Shown here piece after piece: positions 27,293-35,963 of a DNA stretch of 64,000 nucleotides (positions within the stretch are counted from its first letter, which is position 1; every line of letters starts with the position of its first letter). The translations under genes were made by a program, and so were the position numbers. Source of the stretch: Acinetobacter tianfuensis (GTDB lineage: Bacteria > Pseudomonadota > Gammaproteobacteria > Pseudomonadales > Moraxellaceae). The notes beneath the pieces are model-generated. The model was not told the DNA's origin, ran no database searches, and saw nothing but the letters and a program-made list of their open reading frames with translations. The stretch lies in the NCBI RefSeq assembly GCF_003611465.1, contig NZ_RAXV01000017.1, positions 1 to 64,000 on the forward strand. The letters run 5' to 3'.

Positions 27293-30097
27293 ATGAATAA
27301 TATCCCTGTAATGGAACTGCACAGCTCCACAGAAAATAACGTAACCATCACTCAAACCACCTGTCCTTATTGCGGCGTGGGGTGTGGTGTGACTGCAACA
27401 GTAGAAAATACTGTGATTGGACAAAAAGTGTCTGTAATAGGTGATGTCAATCATCCCTCCAATTATGGAAAACTGTGCATTAAAGGCAACAATTTAGCCG
27501 ATACGATTGGTTTGCAAACCCGTGTTTTACATCCAATGTTAGGACGTAAAGTTGATGCAGAACATGCGTATGCTTACACACGTCAACAAACAGATTGGGA
27601 TACTGCAACCGACTTAATTGCCCATAAATTTCAACACTATATGAATGAATATGGTCGTGATAGCATCGCTTTTTATGTATCAGGGCAATTGCTCACCGAA
27701 GACTATTATGTGGTGAATAAATTAGTCAAAGGCTATCTCGGTACAGCCAATATTGATACCAACTCAAGATTGTGTATGTCATCTGCTGTGGCAGCGCATA
27801 AACGCGCCTTTGGGGAAGACCTCGTGCCTGCAAGTTATGAGGATTTTGAGCATACTGACATGGTGGTGCTTGTTGGTTCAAATACAGCATGGTGTCATCC
27901 TGTGTTGTATCAACGCATTATGCAAGCTAAAGAAAAGCGTGACCTCTTTGTTGTAGTGATTGACCCACGTTTTACCGCAACCTGTGAAGCAGCAGATTTA
28001 CATTTACCCATTTTGATTGGTCAGGATGTCTCGTTATTCAATGGTTTATTGCAATATTTATATCAACATGGTCATGCTGATCATGAGTTTATTCAAGCAC
28101 ATACTCAAGGTCTAGATGCATTATTAGACAGTTCACAACCCGAATCAGACATTGAAAATGTCGCGACTAAAACAGGCATTTCCTTAGAAAAATTACAATT
28201 ATTCTTTGACAAATTCGCCCAAACAAAAAAAGTCATGACCTTATTTTCCATGGGGGTGAATCAGTCTTCCCGTGGGGTCGATAAAGCCAATAGCATTATC
28301 AATGCGCATTTACTGACAGGAAAAATAGGGAAGTTGGGTGCAGCACCATTTTCAATGACAGGACAACCCAATGCCATGGGAGGACGTGAAGTCGGTGGGC
28401 TTGCCAATATGCTTGCGGCACATATGGACTTGGATAATGTTCAACATCAACAACTTGTACAAGGCTTTTGGAACAGTCCAACGATAGCTACTCAAGTCGG
28501 CTTAAAAGCGGTTGATCTATTTGAAGCCGTTGAGAGCGGTAAAATTAAAGCCATTTGGATTATGGCAACCAATCCTGTTGTCAGTTTACCCAATGCAGAT
28601 CAGGTGAAACGCGCTTTAGACAAATGTGAATTTGTTGTGGTTTCAGACATTTGCAAAGATACAGACACCACGCAATACGCAGATGTTTTATTGCCTGCAC
28701 TTGGATGGGGTGAAAAAGACGGCACAGTCACCAATTCGGAACGCCGTATTTCAAGACAACGCGCTTTTTTAGATGCACCTGAACAAGCCAAAGCTGATTG
28801 GTGGGCGGTGTCACAAGTGGCTAAAAAGCTTGGTTTTCATGGCTTTGATTTTGAAAATAGCTATGACATTTTCAAAGAACATGCGCAATTGTCAGCTTAT
28901 CAAAATGCTGAAATTTCACAGCGTTCCAAGACTGAAACTTTCCGTTATTTTAATTTGCAAGGTTTAACAGAACTTTCACTGGATGAATATAATGAGCTTG
29001 AGCCTGTGCAATGGCCTGTATTTCAAAAAAATCAAACAGATAATAGCTATGCTCAATTGTTTGCAAATGGTCAGTTTAGCCATGCAGATGGTAAAGCCAA
29101 GTTTATTGCGACCACTGCAATTGATCCTGTAAATCAAACAGATAGTGAATATCCACTTATTCTCAATACAGGACGGATTCGTGACCAATGGCATACCATG
29201 ACCCGTACAGGTTTATCGGCAAATTTAAGTAGTCATAAAGCCGAGCCATTTTGCGAAATTCACCCCAATGATGCGTTGAAATATGGCTTAAAAGAAGGGG
29301 AGTTGGTCGAGATCAAATCGGCTTGGGGCAATTGCGTACTGCGTGCGGTGGTGAGTGACAGCATTCGTCGTGGTCAGATTTTTGCCCCAATTCATTGGAA
29401 TGATCAATTTGCTTCCGATGCCCGAATTGGCAAAGTGGTCAATCCTGTGGTGGATGCAATTTCAGGAGAACCTGAATTTAAACATACACCTGTGATGATT
29501 CAGCCATTTTATACGCAGTGGCAAGGCGTGTTTTATGTGCGCGAAAGCTTTGAGCATATGGTCAAAAGTCCAATTGAAAATACCGTGTGGTGGACAAAAA
29601 TTCAGACCGCTAAAGCTGTGCGTTATGAGTTGGCAGACCGTCGTCGTTTTACCCAAACCACGGAGCATCTAAAAGAACTATTACCATTTGAAGATGAGAG
29701 TTTTGAATGGCTGAATCTTGAGGATCAAACTGCACATATCAGTCATAGTGTGGTGTTGCAGGATGGGCAACTTATCGCAAGTTTATATATTGCACCCAAA
29801 GCTTTATTGCCTGATCGGGATTGGGTCGCGAGTTTATTTAAACGTGAGCGCCTAAGTGCCATGCACCGTAAGGCTTTGCTTGCAGGTCAAGCCATGTCGA
29901 TGGGAAATAATGAAGGTGCATTGGTGTGTAGCTGTTTTAAAGTCGGTAAAAATAGAATTATTGAAACCATTAAAGAGAAAAATATCAGTAATGAAAAACA
30001 AGTCACCGCATGTTTAAAAGCAGGGGGAAATTGCGGTTCATGTTTGCCTGAAATTCGCGGTTTGATTAAAGCCTGTCAAGCGGAGGCAGCAGAATGA
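27293..30097 (+). CDS. nasC: Assimilatory nitrate reductase, molybdopterin catalytic subunit
   Basis: Reduces nitrate to nitrite in the cytoplasm. The 934-residue protein begins with a [4Fe-4S] site (Cys 24, 27, 31 and 62: CPYCGVGC...KLCIKG). The molybdopterin oxidoreductase core follows (SRLCMSSA near residue 155, TGQPNAMGGREVGG near 360, a C-terminal dinucleotide-binding domain from about 615). It ends with a BFD-like [2Fe-2S] domain with Cys 879, 881, 914 and 917. It needs Mo-bisMGD; mobA follows directly, overlapping by four bases (ATGA). The symbol follows Pseudomonas usage; in Klebsiella the equivalent is NasA. Confidence 0.93.
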   Translation: MNNIPVMELHSSTENNVTITQTTCPYCGVGCGVTATVENTVIGQKVSVIGDVNHPSNYGKLCIKGNNLADTIGLQTRVLHPMLGRKVDAEHAYAYTRQQTDWDTATDLIAHKFQHYMNEYGRDSIAFYVSGQLLTEDYYVVNKLVKGYLGTANIDTNSRLCMSSAVAAHKRAFGEDLVPASYEDFEHTDMVVLVGSNTAWCHPVLYQRIMQAKEKRDLFVVVIDPRFTATCEAADLHLPILIGQDVSLFNGLLQYLYQHGHADHEFIQAHTQGLDALLDSSQPESDIENVATKTGISLEKLQLFFDKFAQTKKVMTLFSMGVNQSSRGVDKANSIINAHLLTGKIGKLGAAPFSMTGQPNAMGGREVGGLANMLAAHMDLDNVQHQQLVQGFWNSPTIATQVGLKAVDLFEAVESGKIKAIWIMATNPVVSLPNADQVKRALDKCEFVVVSDICKDTDTTQYADVLLPALGWGEKDGTVTNSERRISRQRAFLDAPEQAKADWWAVSQVAKKLGFHGFDFENSYDIFKEHAQLSAYQNAEISQRSKTETFRYFNLQGLTELSLDEYNELEPVQWPVFQKNQTDNSYAQLFANGQFSHADGKAKFIATTAIDPVNQTDSEYPLILNTGRIRDQWHTMTRTGLSANLSSHKAEPFCEIHPNDALKYGLKEGELVEIKSAWGNCVLRAVVSDSIRRGQIFAPIHWNDQFASDARIGKVVNPVVDAISGEPEFKHTPVMIQPFYTQWQGVFYVRESFEHMVKSPIENTVWWTKIQTAKAVRYELADRRRFTQTTEHLKELLPFEDESFEWLNLEDQTAHISHSVVLQDGQLIASLYIAPKALLPDRDWVASLFKRERLSAMHRKALLAGQAMSMGNNEGALVCSCFKVGKNRIIETIKEKNISNEKQVTACLKAGGNCGSCLPEIRGLIKACQAEAAE

Positions 30098-30729
30098 AAA
30101 GAATAATCAAAAAGATCAGAAAACAAATGGATTATCCAACAACAGATCTGGTAATTCTTGCAGGTGGTCAGGCACGGCGTATGAATGGGATCAATAAACT
30201 ATTACAGAAATTTGATGATAAAATTCAGCTGATTAAGATTCATCAAAACTTAAAATCACGCGTTGAAAATGTATGGATTAATAGTCACCGCGACCATTCT
30301 ATTTACGAGTGTTTAATTCCATCGGTCAAAATGTATAAAGACGATGAATCTGGTTTTTTAGGGCCACTCATGGGGATGAAAAGTGCTTGGTCGCATGTGC
30401 AATCAGACTATGTGCTGTTTGTACCATGTGATGTGACTTATATTCCTAAAAAAGTGATCTCACGACTGCATCAGGCGATGCAGCGCAATCCGCTCTGCGA
30501 AGTGGCTGTGGTTGAAATTAATGGGAAAGCGCTTTTTCCATTTTGCCTGCTGAAACGCAGCAGCTTACCAAAACTGATGAACCATCTTGATCAAAAACAG
30601 CGCAGTTTAAAGCTGTGTTTTGCAGAAATGCACATGCAAGTGGCACGGTTTAAAAATCATGCACTCTTTTTTCACAGCATTAACTCTTTGGATGAGTTGC
30701 AGCAGCATCGGCAGCTGAACTTTCTATAA
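30094..30729 (+). CDS. mobA: Molybdenum cofactor guanylyltransferase
   Basis: Transfers GMP to molybdopterin to form MGD. The 211-residue protein has the nucleotidyltransferase motif LAGGQARRMNGINK near residue 23 (the usual DK is NK here) and VLFVPCDVTYIPKK near 108. The start overlaps nasC by four bases and has a strong GGAGG sequence, so it is translated from the nas operon. Codon use returns to the CAG-containing pattern of the surrounding chromosome within this gene, which marks the right edge of the CAA-rich block. Divergence from E. coli MobA is considerable, but the fold signature and context are clear. Confidence 0.85.
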   Translation: MKRIIKKIRKQMDYPTTDLVILAGGQARRMNGINKLLQKFDDKIQLIKIHQNLKSRVENVWINSHRDHSIYECLIPSVKMYKDDESGFLGPLMGMKSAWSHVQSDYVLFVPCDVTYIPKKVISRLHQAMQRNPLCEVAVVEINGKALFPFCLLKRSSLPKLMNHLDQKQRSLKLCFAEMHMQVARFKNHALFFHSINSLDELQQHRQLNFL

Positions 30730-31008
30730 GTTTTGTGCGATGCAGTACGACTCAAAGATCATTTTGCTAAAGCCTATATGTAGAGTGCGCTGTTTTTGAG
30801 CGAAATCTAGGCTTAAAAGTTGTCATACATTTTTAGATATATGAACCTCTTTGAATTTTAAAATCAATTTAATATTTAAAAATCAATGTATTAAGATTTA
30901 CTTTTTGCTCAGCATAGCACGTGGAATTTAGCCCTAAATCATTGTGGTTTATATAGAAAATTTAGAAGCAGCATTTGGCGGCAAAAAAATATTTTTAAAA
31001 GCGCAAAG

Positions 31009-31025
31009 TTGGAACACTTATTGCA
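31009..31025 (+). promoter_or_regulatory. moaA: Sigma-54-type promoter of the moa-mod-cysG operon
   Basis: TTGGAACACTTATTGCA fits the -24/-12 consensus with one core mismatch (GGAAC for GGCAC) and correct 5-base spacing. The predicted start near 31036 leaves a leader of about 70 bases. The rest of the 375-bp gap after mobA (30730-31104) is A/T-rich with no gene. It contains the word AAAGTTGTCA at 30816, found again before the TonB receptor at 38914. Confidence 0.6.
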
Positions 31026-31104
31026 ATTTTGACTGCAAGAAAATAGGGCGCAAAATTTGAACTGTGCAATGACAGGGCAAATCACAGCGTCATGGATTAT
31101 AAGC

Positions 31105-32145
31105 ATGAACAGCATGACACAATTACAGCCAGTGACCATTTATAAGGATCAATTCGGCCGTGAAAAACGCAAACTACGCATTTCAGTGACAGACCGCTGT
31201 AATTTTAAATGTGTTTATTGCATGCCAGAACATCCTGAGTGGATGAAAAAACATAATCTTTTAAGTTTTGAAGCACTTTATTCATTTTGCGAATTTATGG
31301 TGCAGCGCGGTATAGAGCAAATTCGTATTACTGGCGGTGAGCCTCTAATGCGTCAAGGTGTGGTGCATTTTATAGAACAGCTGCAGCCGCTGAAAAAAAA
31401 TGGTCTAAAGCGCATTTCGATGACCACAAATGGCCACTACCTAAAACAATATGCAAAAGTCTTAAAGCAAGCTGGGTTAGATGATCTGAATATCAGTTTA
31501 GACAGTTTAGATGAAGCACAATTCTTTCAACTCACTCAAAAGCAGCTGAAGTCGGTCTTAGAAGGCATAGATGCGGCAAAAAATGCTGGTTTTAGTATAA
31601 AAATTAATGCTGTACTCATGAAAGGCGTGAATGATCAACAGATTATTCCTTTAACTTATTGGGCACAGCAGCAGTGTTTTGAGCTGCGCTTCATTGAGTT
31701 CATGCCTTTAGATGGTGATCAAAACTGGACTAAAGATTCAGTTGTCACTGAACAAGAAATATTAACGACCTTGAAAACCGTTTTTGAGGTGAACATCTTG
31801 CATGGGCAAGGTGCATCGCCAGCCCGTAGCTATGAAGTAAATGGTTTGCCGATTGGGATTATTTCAACCATTAGTAATTCTTTTTGCGGCAGCTGTGACC
31901 GTTTAAGGCTGAACGCACAAGGTGAGTTTTTTAACTGTCTATTTGCCAAAAAAGGCTTAGACCTTGGCAAGGATATACGCTCACTTAAAAGCACACTGTC
32001 TAAAAATGAAAATCCGCTGGATGTGCTGAACATGCAAAACAAACTTGGCAGCTATATTTGGCACAAAGAACAAGGCTTTCACACAATTACGGCGACTAGT
32101 AACAGCAATACCAGAAAAATCAGCATGCACATGATCGGAGGCTAA
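31105..32145 (+). CDS. moaA: GTP 3',8-cyclase (radical SAM), molybdopterin synthesis
   Basis: Catalyses the first step from GTP to cyclic pyranopterin. The 346-residue protein has the radical-SAM cluster CNFKCVYC near residue 36, the SAM-binding GGEP motif (RITGGEPLMR near 75), a second C-terminal Cys trio (CGSC...C near 260) and the C-terminal Gly-Gly (MIGG) that MoaA requires. ATG 31105 was chosen over TTG 31057, ATG 31069 and ATG 31114, because it places the conserved RISVTDRC at the usual distance. First gene of a nine-gene run. Confidence 0.93.
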   Translation: MNSMTQLQPVTIYKDQFGREKRKLRISVTDRCNFKCVYCMPEHPEWMKKHNLLSFEALYSFCEFMVQRGIEQIRITGGEPLMRQGVVHFIEQLQPLKKNGLKRISMTTNGHYLKQYAKVLKQAGLDDLNISLDSLDEAQFFQLTQKQLKSVLEGIDAAKNAGFSIKINAVLMKGVNDQQIIPLTYWAQQQCFELRFIEFMPLDGDQNWTKDSVVTEQEILTTLKTVFEVNILHGQGASPARSYEVNGLPIGIISTISNSFCGSCDRLRLNAQGEFFNCLFAKKGLDLGKDIRSLKSTLSKNENPLDVLNMQNKLGSYIWHKEQGFHTITATSNSNTRKISMHMIGG

Positions 32146-32146
32146 G

Positions 32147-32404
32147 ATGGCTAACAATGAAATTATCGTCAAAATTGAATCTTTTGGAGCAATCGAGCGA
32201 TTACTGCCATCTGATTTAAGCCTGAAGTGCAAGGCACAACAGTCAATTACCGAAATTTTAGAGCAAGTTTCCGCTCAATTTCCGAGTGCATTGAACATGC
32301 TAGAACGTTGCGCTTGCGCGATGGGAGAAGACATTATTCCTAGACAAACGGTACTGATGCAAGACAGTACTGTTGTGTTGCTTTCACCGGTAGCTGGAGG
32401 TTGA
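32147..32404 (+). CDS. moaD: Molybdopterin synthase small subunit
   Basis: An 85-residue ubiquitin-like sulfur carrier ending in the diagnostic Gly-Gly (SPVAGG), which is thiocarboxylated to donate sulfur to precursor Z. It begins one base after the moaA stop with GGAGG upstream. Its two terminal Gly codons (GGA GGT) also form the Shine-Dalgarno sequence of moaE. Confidence 0.92.
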   Translation: MANNEIIVKIESFGAIERLLPSDLSLKCKAQQSITEILEQVSAQFPSALNMLERCACAMGEDIIPRQTVLMQDSTVVLLSPVAGG

Positions 32405-32406
32405 GC

Positions 32407-32973
32407 ATGGAACTTAAGCAGATTGCCCGTATTCAAGATACCGTACTTAATCAAGCAGACTTTGACGGTATAGAAGTTTTTCCTGAGTGTGGAGGTATCG
32501 GTATTTTTATTGGTACGGTGCGTAATCATCATGAAGGTAAGGCGGTGAAAGCCCTGAAATACACGGCGTATGCACCCGTTGCAGAAAAAATGATCCGTCA
32601 AATAGAACAAGAAATACAGGCTGAACATGGCGTGTCATATGTTCGTGTTGTGCATCGTATTGGCAGTTTAGATATTGGCGATACTGCAATTATTGCTATG
32701 GCTTATGCACCGCACCGCCGTGAAGCATTTGCAGCCTGCGAAGAAGTGGTTGAACGTGTAAAGCATGAAGTGCCAGTTTGGAAAGAAGAATTTTATATGG
32801 ATGGCAGCAGTCAATATGTGGAAGGCTGCTGTATTCGTAAGGATCATGCGCCTGAAGTGACAGATCATGAATCGAAGCATACGCATGTCCATGGCGTGCA
32901 CTGTAACCATACACAGCAAGCTGTCCATCAAACCATGCATTTGAATGCCAATATTTACCAATGGCATTTATAA
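32407..32973 (+). CDS. moaE: Molybdopterin synthase large subunit with His-rich C-terminal tail
   Basis: The protein is 188 residues from ATG 32407; a TTG two codons upstream is unnecessary because GGAGG is ideally spaced from this ATG. The MoaE core occupies residues 1-145: GIGIFIGTVRNHHEGKAVKALKY-type segment, HRIGSLDIGD, APHRREAFAACEEVVERVKHEVPVWKEE (catalytic Lys). The family is usually about 150 residues. Here an extra tail of about 42 residues holds ten His and one Cys (KHTHVHGVHCNH), which looks metal-binding. With MoaD it converts precursor Z to molybdopterin. Confidence 0.92.
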   Translation: MELKQIARIQDTVLNQADFDGIEVFPECGGIGIFIGTVRNHHEGKAVKALKYTAYAPVAEKMIRQIEQEIQAEHGVSYVRVVHRIGSLDIGDTAIIAMAYAPHRREAFAACEEVVERVKHEVPVWKEEFYMDGSSQYVEGCCIRKDHAPEVTDHESKHTHVHGVHCNHTQQAVHQTMHLNANIYQWHL

Positions 32974-33021
32974 GATCGAATTTTAGTCATCAGCTGTTAA
33001 AAATTTTATAAGGACTTTGCA

Positions 33022-33945
33022 ATGAAAAATGTGGGCATGAAAGCCGAAAGCTACCGTACAGCAATTGCGACTGGAATATTGCATGCACCGCCACATTGCA
33101 TCGAACTGCTGCGCAATGGCAATACTGAAAAAGGTGATGCGCTTAAAACCGCACGTATTGCTGGAATATTAGGTGCGAAGCGTACAGATGAACTGATCCC
33201 TTTATGCCATCCACTGCCAATTTACCGTGCCGATGTGGAATATGAGCTAGGTGAAGCACAAGTTGAAATTATCGCTACTGTAGAAACTATTGGGCCTACA
33301 GGTGTAGAAATGGAAGCTTTAACTGCTGTCAGCCTTGCAGGTTTAACACTGTATGACATGCTCAAACCGCACTGTGAACCAGAAGATTTGTGCCTAGATC
33401 AAGTGAAACTGCAAAAGAAAAAAGGCGGTAAATCACATTTCACACGTGTGCTCAAAGAAAGTATGGCGGCCTCTATTATTGTATTGTCAGCTACTGTAGC
33501 TGCAGGTAAAAAACCGGATACAGCAGGGCAAAATGTCCATGAAATATTAGAAGAAGCCAATTTCAGTAATATTCATTATCAGGTCATTGCAGACAGCCCT
33601 GAACAGCTGCTTACCTTGATTGAGCAGCAAAAAGATCAATACCCGCTGATATTGACTGTTGGCGGTACGGGTTTAGGGCCAAAAGATTTAACTGTAGAAA
33701 CGATACAGCCGCTGTTAAAACGTGAAATTCCGGGTTTGATGGAAGCTTCACGCAGTTTTGGTCAAAAACGAACGCCTTATGCTGCGCTTAGCCGCGGTGT
33801 TGCGGGCTACATAGATAACAGCCTTGTTATTACGTTGCCGGGCAGCAGACAGGGTGCAAAAGAATCCTTAATTGCAATTTTACCAGCGCTTGTTCATCTC
33901 TTTGATGTGCAAAAAAATATACCGCATGCTGGAGGCTATCAATGA
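33022..33945 (+). CDS. moaCB: MoaC-MoaB/MogA fusion (cyclic pyranopterin synthase plus molybdopterin adenylyltransferase-like)
   Basis: A 307-residue, two-domain protein. Residues 1-150 are MoaC (GDALKTARIAGILGAKRTDELIPLCHPL, TGVEMEALTAVSLAGLTLYDM, KKKGGKSHF). Residues 155-305 are MogA/MoaB-like (VGGTGLGPKDLT, RGVAGY, LPGSRQGAKE). MoaC finishes cyclic pyranopterin formation, and the MogA-type half would adenylylate molybdopterin. Such fusions are known in some proteobacteria. AAGGA precedes the ATG. The last four bases overlap moeA. Confidence 0.9.
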   Translation: MKNVGMKAESYRTAIATGILHAPPHCIELLRNGNTEKGDALKTARIAGILGAKRTDELIPLCHPLPIYRADVEYELGEAQVEIIATVETIGPTGVEMEALTAVSLAGLTLYDMLKPHCEPEDLCLDQVKLQKKKGGKSHFTRVLKESMAASIIVLSATVAAGKKPDTAGQNVHEILEEANFSNIHYQVIADSPEQLLTLIEQQKDQYPLILTVGGTGLGPKDLTVETIQPLLKREIPGLMEASRSFGQKRTPYAALSRGVAGYIDNSLVITLPGSRQGAKESLIAILPALVHLFDVQKNIPHAGGYQ

Positions 33946-35189
33946 ACCAAGTTGTCATGCATACAGGCTGCGGTGCTGAAGCAGGGTTGATTTCTGTAGA
34001 TGATGCCTTGGCCCTGATTACTGTACGTACCCAAAGATTAGGTACAGAACAATTGCCGCTTCAACAGGCTTTAGGGCGTTATTTGGCTCAGGATGTTCAT
34101 TCCAAAATTAATCTGCCTTTATTTGCCCAAAGTGCAGTAGATGGCTATGCCATTAGTGCTATAGCGGAAATTGACGCTGGCGCTGAATTTGCATTGATTG
34201 GTGAAATAAGAGCAGGGCAAACAGCTAATGTCGCATTAAAAAATGGGCAGGCTGTGCGTATCTTTACTGGTGCGCCAATTCCAGACGGTACAACCACGGT
34301 AGCGCGCCAAGAAATCGTAAATGTGGCTGAGCAGAAAATTGTGCTGACATCACCGCTAAAACTGCATGCTGACACACGAGATGCTGGCGAGGAAATTTCA
34401 GTGGGTCAAATATTGGCTGCCAAAGGCCAAAAACTGTCTGTGGGTGCAATTGCAGCACTCAGTATGGCAGGCATATCCCATTGTGAGGTCTATGCTTACC
34501 CTAAAATTGCAGTTGTAATCACAGGTGATGAAGTCGCAGAAAATATTGATGACTATAGCGCGGGTAAGATTTTTGACGCTAATGCGCCATTAATCGCTGT
34601 TTGGTTTCAGTCGCAGCTTGCACACGTGGAAATTATGCATGTTACAGATGATAAAAATGCCGTACTGAATTTATTTGCACATTTAAAAGATCAATACGAT
34701 GTGATTTTAACAACGGGTGGCGTATCTGTAGGTGACTACGATTTTGTCCGCCCAGTAGCCTTAGATTTAGGTTTTAAGCAAATATTCTGGAAAGTAAAAC
34801 AGAAGCCGGGCAAACCAATGCTTTTCGCAGAATACAAACGTGAAGATGCAAGCTCATGCTATTTGCTTGGACTGCCAGGTAATCCTGCTGCTGTATATGT
34901 AGGTATGCAAATTTATACAGATACACTGCTTAAGGCGCTGCAAGGACAGACTGAACCCCTAAGCTGGTTTAGCGGTGTAATTACACATGATTTAAAAGCT
35001 GATGCGAGAGAACGGTTTTTAAGAATGTCTGTTCAATTTGAGCAAGGTGCTGTGCAGCTGACCAGTTTAGCGAAGCAGCAATCCCACATGCTGAGCAATC
35101 TTATGCAAGCCAACGGTCTTGTACGTATTCCAGCTGGTCAATCTATACAAGCAGGTAATCTTCTTCATGGTCTGCTGATTCAGCAGTAG
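33942..35189 (+). CDS. moeA: Molybdopterin molybdenumtransferase
   Basis: Inserts molybdate into adenylylated molybdopterin. The 415-residue length is typical of MoeA. Motifs are LFAQSAVDGYAI near residue 63, RAGQTA and IFTGAPIPDGTTTV near 105, a TGDEVAE segment near 187, TTGGVSVGDYDF near 257 and LPGNPAAVYVG near 307. The start overlaps moaCB (ATGA), indicating coupled translation, and modA follows nine bases after the stop. Confidence 0.93.
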   Translation: MNQVVMHTGCGAEAGLISVDDALALITVRTQRLGTEQLPLQQALGRYLAQDVHSKINLPLFAQSAVDGYAISAIAEIDAGAEFALIGEIRAGQTANVALKNGQAVRIFTGAPIPDGTTTVARQEIVNVAEQKIVLTSPLKLHADTRDAGEEISVGQILAAKGQKLSVGAIAALSMAGISHCEVYAYPKIAVVITGDEVAENIDDYSAGKIFDANAPLIAVWFQSQLAHVEIMHVTDDKNAVLNLFAHLKDQYDVILTTGGVSVGDYDFVRPVALDLGFKQIFWKVKQKPGKPMLFAEYKREDASSCYLLGLPGNPAAVYVGMQIYTDTLLKALQGQTEPLSWFSGVITHDLKADARERFLRMSVQFEQGAVQLTSLAKQQSHMLSNLMQANGLVRIPAGQSIQAGNLLHGLLIQQ

Positions 35190-35198
35190 GAACGTTCT

Positions 35199-35960
35199 AT
35201 GCATATTCGACTTAGTTTTTTAGCTGTGCTTTGCAGTACAGCAAGTATGGCGCAAGCTGAAACAATAAAAATTTATGCTGCTGCCAGTTTGACGAATGCG
35301 ATTACTGAGATTGCGAAAAAATATCAGGAGCAACACTCCGAAACTAAGATTGTTCCTGTTTTTGGCGCTTCATCTGCTTTGGCTAAACAGATTGAAGCTG
35401 GCGCGCCAAGTGACCTGTTCTTTTCGGCAGATCAGGATTGGATGAATTACTTGGTGCAAAAGCAAAAGGTGTCAGCTAAACATGTACATGCCATGTTGTC
35501 GAATGATTTGGTGTTGATTACACCTAAAACAAGCACTGTACAATTTAAAGCTGTGCCGCAGTTTAATTTTGCACAGTCATTTCAAGGACACCTATGTACA
35601 GGGCAAATGGAGTCTGTACCCGTAGGAAAATATGCTAAACAAAGCTTAACAAAGCTGGGTTGGTTGCCAAATTTAACTGGTCGTATCGTTGGAACAGATG
35701 ATGTGCGTTCGGCTTTGGCTTTTGTAGAACGAGGTGAATGCCAAGCAGGTATTGTCTATCGTACAGATGCGATGATTAGCCAAAAAGTAAAAATAGCCGG
35801 TGTTTTTCCTAACAGCACACATCAGCCGATTATTTACCCGCTTGCTTTAACAAGCCAGGGCACAGCAAAGCCTGAAGCAGTGAAATTTTACCGTTATCTT
35901 AAAGATCAAACTCAAAGTAAAATCATCTTTAAGCAATATGGTTTTGGCGTGAAAGGTTAA
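35199..35960 (+). CDS. modA: Molybdate ABC transporter, periplasmic binding protein
   Basis: A 253-residue protein with a Sec signal peptide (residues 1-20, ending MAQA). The mature ModA fold begins ETIKIYAAASLTNAITEIA, with VFGASSALAKQIEAGAPSDLFFSAD near residue 50 and SALAFVERGECQAGIVYRTDA near 165, all typical of molybdate/tungstate binders. It is the periplasmic receptor for ModBC, encoded next. Confidence 0.93.
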   Translation: MHIRLSFLAVLCSTASMAQAETIKIYAAASLTNAITEIAKKYQEQHSETKIVPVFGASSALAKQIEAGAPSDLFFSADQDWMNYLVQKQKVSAKHVHAMLSNDLVLITPKTSTVQFKAVPQFNFAQSFQGHLCTGQMESVPVGKYAKQSLTKLGWLPNLTGRIVGTDDVRSALAFVERGECQAGIVYRTDAMISQKVKIAGVFPNSTHQPIIYPLALTSQGTAKPEAVKFYRYLKDQTQSKIIFKQYGFGVKG

Positions 35961-35963
35961 AGC

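Noticed and set aside
27070..27300. Open frame of 76 codons on the plus strand before nasC
   Set aside because: It runs through the three-hairpin repeat element and its residues are dictated by the palindromes; there is no ribosome site or domain.
30730..31035. NtrC-like TGCGCT...GAGCGA near 30787 upstream of moaA
   Set aside because: Half-site spacing does not fit the 17-bp NtrC dyad; not reported as an enhancer.
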